Positions 1-8,892 are shown, counted from the first letter of the stretch. The stretch is 41,028 nucleotides of DNA from Paraburkholderia sp. CNPSo 3274 (GCF_024206475.1 NZ_JAMBPR010000074.1:1-41028), one strand, 5' to 3'. A program made the numbers and translations. Notes: a model not told the origin generated them from the sequence alone.

Positions 1-247
1 GCGTATGGGTTTCTGATGGCTCAACGACTCAGAATGCAATCAGGTGGACATGGTAAAAAAAACTTCCTTGAACGCGCGCTGCCTGCCCTTCCCTCGGATT
101 ACATCCCCCGGGGCAGTCCAGCGCGCTCAGCGCCACGTTCCTGATTCCATTACTACATTGCGCATCCTGCTTGGACAAGGGCTCATGCAACGATGGCTTT
201 CTTGCTGTACGACAGTAGATCGCGCAGTTACTTATATGACACAGTAG
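1..247. other. Flank with no recognised gene
   Basis: Short open frames exist on both strands, but none resembles a protein family I know and none has the GC-rich third positions seen in the neighbouring genes. The stretch ends where the remnant of the efflux gene begins, at an in-frame TAG at 245-247. It therefore probably reached this place by deletion or insertion. No terminal inverted repeat or transposase fragment could be recognised. Confidence 0.4.
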
Positions 248-988
248 TACTACCAACTGGGTGCGTTGCTTGGCAAGGGGCCGGACCGTGGATTGACGAT
301 CGCGCAGCCATCGCCAGGAGACGTTGCCGAGTTCGCGTTGCCGGACAACCTTCCCGCCGACCTCATTTCACGCCGGCCGGACATCGTGGCGGCCTACTGG
401 CAAGTGGATGCAGCCGTTCACGATGTGAAGGAAGCGAAGGCCGAATTCTACCCGGACATCAATCTTTCCGCAGCTGTGGGACTCGTCGCGTTCGGCTGGG
501 GACGGTTCCTGACGGCCGGTAGTCGTCAGCTTCAGGCGGGACCTGCGATTCATCTGCCCATCTTCGATGCAGGTGCCTTGCGCGCCCAACTGAAGGGCCG
601 CTATGCAGATTTCGATTACGACGTCGCGACCTACAACCAGACTCTGATCAACGCTCTGTCCGATGTCTCCACGCAGGTCACGCAGATCCGCTCGGACGAC
701 CGTCAGCTGGTGGACGCGCGGCAGGCGCTGGACGCGCAGACCAAGGCGTATCAGTTGGCATTGGTTCGCTACAAGGCGGGGTTGAATCAGCAGTTGCAGG
801 TGCTGAATGCGGACGACAACCGTCTCGCTGCCGAAACGGCAGTCGTCAACCTCGAGATGGGCCGCCGCGACAAGCAAATAGGCCTGATCAAGGCGCTCGG
901 AGGCGGCTTCAATGCAGCGCGCGAGGGCCTTGCGGCAAACACCGAAACACCGATTCCCGCGCCGTACGATGACGTCGCTACCCACTGA
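248..988 (+). pseudogene. RND/MFS-type outer-membrane efflux lipoprotein (NodT family), 5'-truncated
   Basis: This is the C-terminal half of an outer-membrane factor that forms the TolC-like exit duct of a tripartite drug pump. The reading frame resumes at 248 directly after a TAG stop with YYQLGALLGKGPDRG, which is mid-protein sequence in NodT-type factors. It continues through the typical LPADLISRRPDIVAAYW motif to a natural stop. About 246 codons remain where complete members have about 480-500. The signal peptide, lipobox Cys and first repeat are missing. The only possible start is a TTG at 266, inside a conserved segment and without a good ribosome site. The gene is followed after 64 bases by emrA and emrB, the usual order for this operon type. 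The remaining frame is intact and well biased, so the loss is probably recent. A duct built from this half would not be expected to form, so the pump probably borrows another outer-membrane factor. Confidence 0.8.
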
Positions 989-1052
989 ATCGACCGACTG
1001 GCCGTCAGGCGTGGTGACGGACGGCCTACGTTCAACTTTGCCGGAGCTATCG

Positions 1053-2213
1053 ATGAACACCCCTCAGCCACCGTCGGCCAACGAGCCGGCAAAGAAACCC
1101 GGTAAGCGCAAATTCCTGCTTGTACTGCTTGTCGCTTCCCTGGCGATCGCGGGGGCTGCGTATGGTGCCTACTATTTCCTCGACGCGCGCTATCACGTGG
1201 ACACTGACGACGCCTACGTGAACGGTAACGTCGTGCAAATCACGCCCCAGATCACGGGCACTGTCATCGGGGTCAATGCGGACAATACGCAAATCGTCAA
1301 GAAGGGCGAGCCGATCGTTCAGATTGACCCCGCGGACGCCAGGATTGCCTTGCAACAGGCCGAGGCCAATTTGGGTCAAACCGTTCGCAGAGTCCATGGC
1401 CTGTATGTCGACGATGACAAATTTCGTGCAGCTATCGCCGAACGCCAGACGGATCTTTCGAAGGCACAGGACGACTTGAAGCGCCGACTTTCCACAGGCA
1501 TGACCGGGGCCGTGTCAGACGAGGAGATCTCGCACGCCCGCGATGCCGTCAGGTCGGCTCAAGCGGCGCTAGATGTTGCCCGGCAACAGCTCGGTGCCAA
1601 TCACGCATTGACGGCCAATACGTCGATCGAGAACCATCCGGACGTACTGGCGAGCGCCGCACGAGTCCGCGACGCCTACCTGGCTTATGCACGCACCACG
1701 TTGCCGGCACCCGTCACAGGATATGTCGCACAACGAACAGTTCAGGTGGGCCAGCGAGTTTCCCCTGGCGCAGCGCTGATGTCCGTGGTCCCACTCGAGC
1801 AGGTTTGGGTCGATGCGAACTTCAAGGAGTGGCAGCTTCGTCATATCCGGGTTGGACAACCGGTCGAGCTGACCGCCGACGTATATGGCACCTCTGTCGT
1901 CTATCACGGCAAGGTGGTGGGCTTTACGCCGGGCACCGGGTCGGCCCTGGCGCTGTTGCCGGCGCAGAACGCGACGGGTAACTGGATCAAGGTGGTGCAA
2001 CGGCTCCCGGTGCGGATCGAGATTCTGCCTGAGGAGCTGGAGAAGCATCCGCTGCGGGTGGGGCTGTCGATGAACGTGGATATCGACGTTAAGGACTCTG
2101 CTGATCCGCGGCTCGGCACCGATCCGGCGTCGACGTACAACACCGACGTATTCGCAAAGTACGGCGACGAAGCGGATTCGGCGATCGCACGCATCATCGC
2201 GAAGAACGAATGA
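1053..2213 (+). CDS. emrA: EmrA-like membrane fusion protein (HlyD family) of an MFS drug efflux pump
   Basis: This periplasmic adaptor links the inner-membrane EmrB transporter to an outer-membrane channel. The 386-residue protein has a basic N-terminus, one membrane anchor at about residues 20-43, and then the family motif DTDDAYVNGNVVQITPQITG that opens the biotinyl-lipoyl-like domain. A helical hairpin region follows at about residues 100-190, and a C-terminal barrel contains VPLEQVWVDANFKE. The start at 1053 is chosen because GGAG lies just upstream and because the in-frame extension to 912 overlaps the previous gene. It belongs to the emr operon with the truncated outer-membrane gene upstream and emrB 76 bases downstream. 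No linked MarR-type repressor is visible in the window. Confidence 0.93.
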   Translation: MNTPQPPSANEPAKKPGKRKFLLVLLVASLAIAGAAYGAYYFLDARYHVDTDDAYVNGNVVQITPQITGTVIGVNADNTQIVKKGEPIVQIDPADARIALQQAEANLGQTVRRVHGLYVDDDKFRAAIAERQTDLSKAQDDLKRRLSTGMTGAVSDEEISHARDAVRSAQAALDVARQQLGANHALTANTSIENHPDVLASAARVRDAYLAYARTTLPAPVTGYVAQRTVQVGQRVSPGAALMSVVPLEQVWVDANFKEWQLRHIRVGQPVELTADVYGTSVVYHGKVVGFTPGTGSALALLPAQNATGNWIKVVQRLPVRIEILPEELEKHPLRVGLSMNVDIDVKDSADPRLGTDPASTYNTDVFAKYGDEADSAIARIIAKNE

Positions 2214-2289
2214 GCTTCTCTCATTGGTCCGGGGCACGTGAGAGTCGCTGTGCCCCGCTCGTCAGACACGCGATAGCAGGACTATCACC

Positions 2290-3846
2290 ATGACCACCGA
2301 GCAACTGAACCACCCGCCGCTTACGGGGGCGACACTTGCGTTGGGCTCGCTAAGTGTGGGCCTTGCGGGCTTCATGACCGTACTTGATTCGTCGATCGCC
2401 AACGTCGCCATTCCGACCATCTCAGGAAACCTGGGTGTATCGGTCGACGAAGGCACGTGGGTCATCACCGTATTTGCCGCCGCGAACTCCGTATCCATAC
2501 CCTTGACCGGCTGGCTGACCCAGCGGCTGGGCCAGGTACGCCTGTTCGTCGGTTCGATTCTGTTGTTCGTCATGGCGTCGTGGCTGTGCGGAATTGCGCC
2601 GTCACTACCGATGCTGCTCTTTGCGCGCGTGCTGCAGGGCGCCGTGGCCGGACCGCTGATTCCGATGTCCCAGGCGCTGCTGCTTAGTTCCTGGCCCAGG
2701 GCGAAATCCTCACTGGCCCTCTCGCTATTCTCGATGATCATGGTGGCCGGTCCGATCGTGGGGCCGACACTCGGCGGTTGGGTGACGGACAGCTATAGCT
2801 GGTCATGGATCTTCTATGTCAATATCCCGGTCGGGCTATTTGCTGCCGCAATGGTGTGGACGCTGTATCGTAAGCGCGACACGCCGACCCGAAAGCTTCC
2901 CGTCGATGTCGTCGGACTGCTGCTGCTGATCGTATGGGTGGCGGCGCTCCAGATAATGCTGGACAAGGGTAAGGATCTGGACTGGTTCTCCTCGAACACG
3001 ATCGTTATCCTGACTATCGTTGCCGTGGTGGGGCTGGCGTTCTTCATTGTCTGGGAGCTGACGGACAAGAACCCGATTGTCGACCTGACGCTCTTCAAGC
3101 AGCGTAACTTTCTCGGCGGTACGGTTTCGCTTGCCGTTGCGTATGGCGTCTTCTTTGGAACGCTGGTGTTGCTTCCGCAGTGGATGCAGGAGTATCTGGG
3201 TTACCGGTCATTGGATGCAGGGCTAGCGACGGCGCCACTGGGATTTTTTGCGGTGATCGGCGCACCGATCATGGGGAAAATTCTGCCGCGTTCCGATGCA
3301 CGCATCATCGGGACATGCGCGTTCGTCAGCTTCGCGATCGTCTATTACATGCGTTCGTTTTTCTACACGGATATCAGCGAAGGCTACATCGTCCTGCCGA
3401 CCCTGCTGCAAGGCATTCCGATGGCGCTGTTCTTCGCCCCGCTGACCACGATCATCCTGTCAGGGCAACCGCCTGAAAGAGTGCCCGCAGCCGCCGGCGT
3501 CTCCACCTTCGCGCGCATGTTTTTCGGTGGCGTCGGCACGTCTATCGCGGGTGTCGTGTGGAACAACCGGACGATCATGCACCATGAAATCCTGACGCAG
3601 CAGTCAAGTCCGACCAACCCGATGTTCAACGCGCAAATCGATGCCTACCATTCGTTGCTTGGTCTGGGAAGAGGCGCGTCGTATGCATTGTTCGATCGTA
3701 CGGTACAGACACAGGCGGCTATGTTAGGGCTGAACGACGTGTTTTATGCCGCGGCGGTCATCATGATCGTCATTATCCCGCTCATCTGGATCACCAAGCC
3801 AGGCAAGGGTGGCGGATCGAACGACGCCGCTGCGGGCACGCACTGA
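2290..3846 (+). CDS. emrB: EmrB-like MFS drug transporter, DHA2 family (14 TM)
   Basis: This is a proton-coupled inner-membrane exporter of hydrophobic drugs. At 518 residues it fits the 14-helix DHA2 family. The first helix carries the family signature GFMTVLDSSIANVAIPTI, with the acidic residue usual in helix 1. The loop between helices 2 and 3 has the R-L-G-x-x-R type motif (RLGQVRLF), and WSWIFYVNIPVG is the conserved helix 5-6 motif of DHA2 proteins. It starts with ATG after an AGCAGGA ribosome site and directly follows emrA, with which it forms a pump. The actual substrate cannot be told from sequence. Confidence 0.94.
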   Translation: MTTEQLNHPPLTGATLALGSLSVGLAGFMTVLDSSIANVAIPTISGNLGVSVDEGTWVITVFAAANSVSIPLTGWLTQRLGQVRLFVGSILLFVMASWLCGIAPSLPMLLFARVLQGAVAGPLIPMSQALLLSSWPRAKSSLALSLFSMIMVAGPIVGPTLGGWVTDSYSWSWIFYVNIPVGLFAAAMVWTLYRKRDTPTRKLPVDVVGLLLLIVWVAALQIMLDKGKDLDWFSSNTIVILTIVAVVGLAFFIVWELTDKNPIVDLTLFKQRNFLGGTVSLAVAYGVFFGTLVLLPQWMQEYLGYRSLDAGLATAPLGFFAVIGAPIMGKILPRSDARIIGTCAFVSFAIVYYMRSFFYTDISEGYIVLPTLLQGIPMALFFAPLTTIILSGQPPERVPAAAGVSTFARMFFGGVGTSIAGVVWNNRTIMHHEILTQQSSPTNPMFNAQIDAYHSLLGLGRGASYALFDRTVQTQAAMLGLNDVFYAAAVIMIVIIPLIWITKPGKGGGSNDAAAGTH

Positions 3847-3859
3847 CAACGTGGATTGG

Positions 3860-3960
3860 GCGAGCGCCGATGATCGCCCTCGCCGACCGCATCATACGAA
3901 ACGCAACAACGCGTTGAAATCATCCGAACCTCAACAACCGCTCAGGTCTTGCCAGCGTCG
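3860..3960 (+). repeat. Decayed second copy of an internal piece of the downstream SDR gene
   Basis: The 24 bases at 3871-3894 are identical to 4235-4258 inside the SDR gene that follows. Similarity continues after a two-base offset: GTTGAAATC occurs at 3913 and again at 4279, and a CCTCA occurs further on in both. The orientation is the same. The upstream copy has no open frame, so it looks like the relic of a related SDR gene or of a partial tandem duplication between emrB and the SDR gene. Confidence 0.6.
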
Positions 3961-3986
3961 AGGCGAATCAGAAAGCCGAGTCGGTG

Positions 3987-4010
3987 CACGTCCGTTTTCC
4001 ACCGGACGTG
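3987..4010. other. Inverted repeat CACGTCCG-N8-CGGACGTG
   Basis: A perfect 8-base stem with an 8-base T-rich loop lies between emrB and the SDR gene. No T run follows it, so it is either a weak terminator, a messenger-stabilising hairpin or an operator. The sequence alone does not decide which. Confidence 0.4.
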
Positions 4011-4107
4011 TCCTAAACCAACCCGAATTCCGTCATTTCTGTTCCGACGAAACAAAACCAGAATGCAATCACGCGTTTATCAATCACCTTCGCAACGGAG
4101 TGAAATC

Positions 4108-4908
4108 ATGCCCCAGACACACCAAGGTACAGCCCTCATTACAGGCGCGTCGTCGGGTCTCGGCGCAGTCTACGCAGATCGACTGGCACGCCGTGGCTAC
4201 GACCTGATTCTGGTCGCCCGAAACCGCGACCGGCTGATCGCCCTCGCCGACCGCATCACGAACGACACGCGCCAAAGTGTTGAAATCGTCGACGCCGACC
4301 TCAGGGATGGCGTGGCGCTTGCCGCCGTTGAAGAGAAACTGAAACAGGACGCAAGCGTCACGCTGCTCGTCAACAACGCAGGTGTGGGTACGCATACGCC
4401 GCTGCTGGAAAGCGATATCGACGCGATGACCCGGATGATCGATCTGAACGTCACCGCCCTCACCCGCCTCACGTACGCGGCTGTCCCGGGCTTCATTGCG
4501 CGCGGCACGGGTGCAGTGATCAACATCTCGTCGATCGTCGCGATCTCGCCAGAGACGCTCAACGGCGTCTACGGCGGCAGCAAGGCCTTTGTTCTCGCCT
4601 TCAGCCAGTCGTTGCACCACGAACTCGCTGACAAGGGCGTACAGGTGCAAGCCGTGCTGCCCGGAGCAACCGCCACCGACTTCTGGCAGAGCGGCGGGCT
4701 CCCGATCGAGCATTTGCCCGAAGGAATCGTCATGTCTGCCTCTGACATGGTGGACGCGGCTTTGACGGGCTTCGACCGCCGCGAGCTCGTCACCATCCCG
4801 TCATTGCATGCCGGCGAAAAATGGGAGGCCTATGAAGCCGCCCGGCGCACGATGTCGCGCGATCTGTCGAACGATGTCCCTGCACCGCGGTATGCAACAG
4901 CACTGTAA
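4108..4908 (+). CDS. SDR family NAD(P)-dependent oxidoreductase
   Basis: This is a classical short-chain dehydrogenase of 266 residues with a Rossmann fold. The cofactor motif TGASSGLG is at residues 12-19, NNAG is at 89-92, the catalytic Ser is at 141-142 and the YxxxK pair is Tyr155/Lys159 (YGGSK). The ARNRDRL stretch after the second strand, with a basic residue there, hints at NADP preference. The start at 4108 has GGAG eight bases upstream; the longer in-frame start at 3949 has no ribosome site. The substrate is unknown. The gene stands between a drug pump and an aldehyde dehydrogenase, in the same direction as both. An internal segment recurs as a relic at 3860-3960. Confidence 0.9.
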   Translation: MPQTHQGTALITGASSGLGAVYADRLARRGYDLILVARNRDRLIALADRITNDTRQSVEIVDADLRDGVALAAVEEKLKQDASVTLLVNNAGVGTHTPLLESDIDAMTRMIDLNVTALTRLTYAAVPGFIARGTGAVINISSIVAISPETLNGVYGGSKAFVLAFSQSLHHELADKGVQVQAVLPGATATDFWQSGGLPIEHLPEGIVMSASDMVDAALTGFDRRELVTIPSLHAGEKWEAYEAARRTMSRDLSNDVPAPRYATAL

Positions 4909-4968
4909 GTCCCAGAAATCAAACTTCCACCTTACCCCCGAGGAAAACACCCGGTCGCCCCCGAAAAT

Positions 4969-5018
4969 CCTTCGCCGCGAAGGAAGCCCCCGCGGGGGCT
5001 AGTCCCCCTCGGAGGGAC
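4969..5018. terminator. Three consecutive GC-rich hairpins
   Basis: Three inverted repeats stand head to tail between the SDR gene and the aldehyde dehydrogenase: 4969-4983 (CCTTC/GAAGG arms), 4985-5000 (a perfect 16-base palindrome of the AGCCCCCG type) and 5002-5018 (GTCCC/GGGAC arms). No T run follows. They may form a composite terminator or a processed intergenic repeat. The compact design resembles dispersed intergenic elements, but I cannot show other copies in this window. Confidence 0.45.
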
Positions 5019-5073
5019 CCGGCACACAGTAGCGACAGATGTGAACGCGCAAAGAATGTTCAAGGACCTAAGC

Positions 5074-6453
5074 ATGAAAAGATTCCAGAGTGTTTTCGAC
5101 GCACAAAAATCGTATTTCGCCAGCAATATCACTCGTTCCTATGGATGGAGAGTCGAGCAACTTGAACGCATGGGGCGGATGATCTCGGAAAACGAAGATG
5201 CATTGCAAAAGGCAGTTGCCCATGACTTCAAGACAGCGAGCCAGGAGTATATTTTTGAAACAGCTGCCTGCATCGTTGAAACCGAATACCAGAAAAGCCA
5301 GCTGAAGGACTGGATGACGCCGACTGAGATGCCCATTCCCAAGGCACTTGCCGAGTCCGGTCATAAGGGTGTCGTCTATCGCGACCCCTATGGCGTCGCG
5401 CTCGTCATCGGTCCATACAACGGTCCCCTCCTGCTGCTGCTCCGACCGGCGATTGCGGCGCTAGCTGCCGGCAACACCTGTGTCCTCAAACTCAGCGAGG
5501 CATTACCAGCAACCTCTAGCTTGCTCCAGGAGCTTGTCGAAATCTATTTCGATTCCCAGGCAGTCGTCGCTGTTCGCGGCAACCGCGAGGAAATTGGAGA
5601 GCTTCTGAAATTGCCCTTCGATTTTATCTTCTTCACGGGCAGCACGAAGGTGGGCAAAATAGTTGCGCACGCGGCAGCCGAGAACCTGACGCCTGTTCTT
5701 CTCGAACTTGGCGGGCAGAACCCTGCCATCGTCGATCAGACGGCGAATATTCCGGATGCAGCGAAGAAAATAGTGTGGGGAGCAACGGCATGGGGAGGCC
5801 AATGGTGCACCTCGCCTGGCTATGCTTACGTGCACGAGTCGGTCGCAGAAGCATTTGTCGCGGAAGCCCAAAAGAGCGTCGTCGAGCTTTATGGGCTGGA
5901 CCCCAAGAGTAACCCGGATTACTCGCGCATCGTCAGCGCGAAGGAGGTATCGCGACTTGCTGCGCTCCTTGATCCAGCCAAAGTCGTATACGGCGGCTCG
6001 TCCGATCCAGAGGCTCGCCATCTTGACCCGACCATTCTCTATCCCGTTTCGTGGGATGACGAAATCATGGAGGACGAGATTTTTGGACCGATCCTGCCGA
6101 TCCTGACTTACAAGTCGTTGGACGAGGCGTTTTCAAAAATTTCCGCCAACCCGCATCCACTAGCCGCCTACATTTTCAGTCGGGATCAAGCGACCATCGA
6201 TCGCTTTACCAGCGAACTGTCATTTGGCGGGGGTGCGGTCAATCAGGTCAATATCCACCTCTTCATCGCAACCATGCCGTTTGGCGGGGTTGGTCCGGCA
6301 GGGATTGGACACTATTACGGTAAGTATGGCTTTGACATGTTGACACACGCAAAGTCCATGTTGATTTCACCGGCGAATGTCGCCATCGACCATCTTTTCC
6401 CTCCCTATTCGGAAGAAAAGAACCAGACACTTTCCCTGTGGTTCAACTACTGA
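5074..6453 (+). CDS. Aldehyde dehydrogenase family protein (ALDH3-like)
   Basis: This enzyme oxidises an aldehyde to the acid with NAD(P)+. The 459-residue length and lack of the long N-terminal arm fit the ALDH3/coniferyl-aldehyde group. Visible landmarks are GPYNGPLLLLLRPAIAALAAGN (residues 113-134), the cofactor loop FFTGSTKVGK (187-196), the general base Glu211 in LELGGQNP, and the nucleophile Cys245 in GGQWCTSPGY. The start at 5074 is preferred over GTG 5041 and ATG 5056 because AAGGA sits seven bases before it. The alcohol dehydrogenase gene 149 bases downstream in the same direction suggests a two-step alcohol-aldehyde-acid conversion. That pairing is an inference. Confidence 0.92.
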   Translation: MKRFQSVFDAQKSYFASNITRSYGWRVEQLERMGRMISENEDALQKAVAHDFKTASQEYIFETAACIVETEYQKSQLKDWMTPTEMPIPKALAESGHKGVVYRDPYGVALVIGPYNGPLLLLLRPAIAALAAGNTCVLKLSEALPATSSLLQELVEIYFDSQAVVAVRGNREEIGELLKLPFDFIFFTGSTKVGKIVAHAAAENLTPVLLELGGQNPAIVDQTANIPDAAKKIVWGATAWGGQWCTSPGYAYVHESVAEAFVAEAQKSVVELYGLDPKSNPDYSRIVSAKEVSRLAALLDPAKVVYGGSSDPEARHLDPTILYPVSWDDEIMEDEIFGPILPILTYKSLDEAFSKISANPHPLAAYIFSRDQATIDRFTSELSFGGGAVNQVNIHLFIATMPFGGVGPAGIGHYYGKYGFDMLTHAKSMLISPANVAIDHLFPPYSEEKNQTLSLWFNY

Positions 6454-6602
6454 AGTCATGTCCAAACCACACACCTCGATATCACCGGCCCTATAAGACA
6501 TTCGTGCGATACCGCATCCATGCCGTCGCGCGCGTGATTCACACCCGGGCCATCGCTGTGTTGGTAGCTGACTCGCAATCAAGCTGATTTGGAGGCAAAC
6601 CC

Positions 6603-7622
6603 GTGGAACTCAGATCAACCTATCGCGCAGTCCAGGCGGTCAGCCCAGGGCGCCTGGAACTGACGCAGAAGACACTGCAAGCTCCGGGGCCCGGCAAGGT
6701 GCGCATCCGCATCGAGGCGTGCGGAGTCTGCCACTCTGATGCCGGCACAGTGGAAGGCCTGTTTCCGATTGATTGGCCGCGTGTCCCCGGCCATGAGGTC
6801 ATTGGGCGAATCGACGAGCTGGGTTCCGGCGTCCAGGGTTGGGCCGTCGGTCAGCGCGTAGGTGTTGGATTTCTTGGCGGCTCTTGCGGCTACTGCGCGT
6901 TTTGCCGTAGTGGTGACTTTGTGAACTGCCGGAATCAGGAATATACCGGCATTCATCATGACGGCGGATACGCCGAAGTGATGATTGCAAAAGCGAGCGG
7001 ACTCGTATCGGTTCCTGACGATCTGTCCTCGGTCGATGCGGCACCGTTGCTATGCGCAGGACTGACGACGTTCAGCGCTCTGCGAAACGCGCCAGCGAAG
7101 GCCGGTGATCTGGTCGCAGTGCTCGGTATCGGCGGCCTGGGTCATCTGGCCGTTCAATATGCCCGGCATATGGGCTTCGAGGTGGCAGCAATTGCGCGTG
7201 GCCGCGACAAGGCTGACCTGGCAACGAAGCTTGGTGCCCACCACTACATCGACAGTGCTGCGAGTGACCCAGCGCAGGCACTGCAGTCGCTCGGCGGTGC
7301 CAAGGTCATTCTGGTCACGGCTGCCGGCGGTAAGACCACCGCGGCGACCTTCAAGGGCCTGCGCCCCGGAGGTGTCTCGATCGTACTCGGGGTCGGTTCC
7401 GAGCCGATCGAAGTCTCGGATACGGATCTTATCTTCGGGAGCCGGACACTCGCAGGCGCGCTGACGGGCGACCCAGCTACTGGCGACGCAACACTGCGGT
7501 TCAGCGCGCTCAGCGGCGTCTCCGCGATGATCGAGAAGGTCCCGCTCGAGGAAGCGGTGAAAGCGTACGAAAGAATGAAGACTGGCAAAGCACGGTTTCG
7601 CATCGTGCTGACGATGAGCTGA
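6603..7622 (+). CDS. Zinc-dependent alcohol dehydrogenase (AdhP-like MDR)
   Basis: This 339-residue medium-chain zinc alcohol dehydrogenase has the catalytic zinc ligands Cys43 (GVCHSD) and His64-Glu65 (PGHE), and a third Cys in LLCAGLTTF. The four-Cys structural zinc loop is Cys95, Cys98, Cys101 and Cys109. The nucleotide-binding motif GIGGLGHLAVQYA lies near residue 175. Translation starts at GTG 6603, with GGAGG seven bases upstream. The enzyme probably interconverts a primary alcohol or aldehyde with NAD(H). The aldehyde dehydrogenase just upstream is a natural partner. The intergenic 6454-6602 holds no gene. Confidence 0.92.
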   Translation: MELRSTYRAVQAVSPGRLELTQKTLQAPGPGKVRIRIEACGVCHSDAGTVEGLFPIDWPRVPGHEVIGRIDELGSGVQGWAVGQRVGVGFLGGSCGYCAFCRSGDFVNCRNQEYTGIHHDGGYAEVMIAKASGLVSVPDDLSSVDAAPLLCAGLTTFSALRNAPAKAGDLVAVLGIGGLGHLAVQYARHMGFEVAAIARGRDKADLATKLGAHHYIDSAASDPAQALQSLGGAKVILVTAAGGKTTAATFKGLRPGGVSIVLGVGSEPIEVSDTDLIFGSRTLAGALTGDPATGDATLRFSALSGVSAMIEKVPLEEAVKAYERMKTGKARFRIVLTMS

Positions 7623-7735
7623 CCGCAAGAGATTGAGCGCTCGAATGCTGTTCGTCCCATCTACAAATGTTGTTGTTATTGCCGAGAACCACCATTCGGC
7701 TGACTAAAGCAATTTTTTCTTCGGAGTGTAAAGTT

Positions 7736-7850
7736 ATGAAGAACCTGCTGACGTTTGCTATTGAGGCCCATGGCGGCCTAAAACGCTGGAACGAGCTATC
7801 GGAAGTATCGGCCGACCTGGATGTTGGTGCCCGTTGGCAAGAATTGGATT
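7736..7850 (+). pseudogene. N-terminal remnant of a conserved hypothetical protein
   Basis: An ATG at 7736 with GGAG upstream opens MKNLLTFAIEAHGGLKRWNE, which I recognise as the typical beginning of a hypothetical protein found in Burkholderiaceae (known members are several times longer). After about 38 codons the resemblance stops, and the frame runs on into unrelated, Arg- and His-rich sequence up to 8056. The gene therefore seems to have been cut by a deletion at about 7845-7850. Its function is unknown. Recognition of the family is from memory. Confidence 0.5.
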
Positions 7851-8087
7851 CCAGGGAGCATGACTCCGGTCATTCACACTACCGCGCGCCGGCGGGGTGT
7901 TCTGATCCGCGCGGTCGACAGCGTCGATGCGAAATGCCCGGGAATCGCAATGTGCATCGCGATCCTTACTGCGTTGCTGTATTTTCACCTCGCAAGCGAC
8001 CCAGCAATCTCGACCCCGCGACCGTGCACATGCATGTGACCTCGCCTACAAACTGATCTCGTCGCTTTCCGGGAGATCTGCCCAGCG

Positions 8088-8420
8088 ATGCCGATCTCGC
8101 GTCGCTCAAACCCACTCATGTGCTTGTCGCTTGCTGCCTGTGCGCTATCGATGGCGGCCTGCGCGACTACGTCCGGTGTCACCACTACGGACAAGGCGAA
8201 TGTGTTTGCCGTCGCCGTCACCACGCGGGGCGCTCGGTTCTCGTGGGCCGAAGCATATCGAACGGCAGTCGGCCGTGCCCGAGACTACTGCGCACAACGT
8301 GGCATGCAGGTCAGCGCGAAATTCGATTTCGTACGAAGCGGACGTGAACCGGAAAAGCAGGGAACGGAGTTGACCTTCGCGTACCGCTCGACATTTCGAC
8401 CGCACAGCCCGACCGGTTGA
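8088..8420 (+). CDS. Small BPSL-type lipoprotein of unknown function
   Basis: This 110-residue protein has a basic N-terminus, a hydrophobic stretch and a lipobox ending at Cys25 (ALSMAAC), so it should be a lipid-anchored envelope protein. The mature part has no motif that I can name; it carries one Cys (DYC) and a basic C-terminus. A GGGAG-like ribosome site lies upstream. It is convergent with the secreted-protein gene that begins at 8883. It stands in a zone of decayed genes but has an intact frame with good codon bias. Confidence 0.65.
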   Translation: MPISRRSNPLMCLSLAACALSMAACATTSGVTTTDKANVFAVAVTTRGARFSWAEAYRTAVGRARDYCAQRGMQVSAKFDFVRSGREPEKQGTELTFAYRSTFRPHSPTG

Positions 8421-8445
8421 GGGGCGGCGGGCGGTCGAAGGCAAG

Positions 8446-8883
8446 CTATATCTCACAAACGACGGCCGACATGACGAGCGGCATGACTTCCTTGACTGTC
8501 GCCGGGCTTCCCGTTTCACGAAGGCGTTCGCTAACCGCCTCTTTCCCTGCCAGGACGACAACACCATAGACCTGGTGGGACAGATCACCTCCACCGCTCT
8601 TCTGGGCGAACATCTCGTCGTTCGGGGAGAAGCCAAAGACAGCCCGCACCTTGAATCCGAGTGCAGTCAAGTTTTGATTCGGCCTCAGCCGATACGCGTT
8701 GACCGAGTTGCCTGACACATTCATCGGTAGCGGATCGATCTCCTTTTCTTCGACCAGCTGTTCAATGAATTCGTGGGCGCCGAAATGGCAATCCAGCCTG
8801 CTACCAATCTCGTTTGCGTCAATCACATTCGAGACGAGCACTGAGCCGACCGCGGCACATCGAAGCAAATGAGAGACTTTCAC
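8446..8883 (-). CDS. Secreted hypothetical protein (paralogue of 23764-23985)
   Basis: The protein has 145 residues. A Sec-type signal peptide is likely (MKVSHLLRCAAVGSVLVSNV, cleavage near VIDA-NE). The mature part starts with EIGSRLDCHF and holds a conserved block FIEQLVEEKEIDPLPMNVSG followed by a region that may form beta strands (GFKVRAVFGF). I do not recognise the family. A truncated relative lies 15 kb away with the same GTG-AAA-GTC-TCT-CAT start, which is why GTG 8883 is chosen. However, a GGAGG in the upstream leader is better spaced for TTG 8892, so the start may be three codons longer. It is probably periplasmic. Confidence 0.65.
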   Translation of the reverse strand: MKVSHLLRCAAVGSVLVSNVIDANEIGSRLDCHFGAHEFIEQLVEEKEIDPLPMNVSGNSVNAYRLRPNQNLTALGFKVRAVFGFSPNDEMFAQKSGGGDLSHQVYGVVVLAGKEAVSERLRETGSPATVKEVMPLVMSAVVCEI

Positions 8884-8892
8884 GAGCAGCAA

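Noticed and set aside
31..42. 12-base repeat AGAATGCAATCA also at 4060-4071
   Set aside because: Such a short repeat in a 41 kb window is expected by chance and no similarity extends beyond it.
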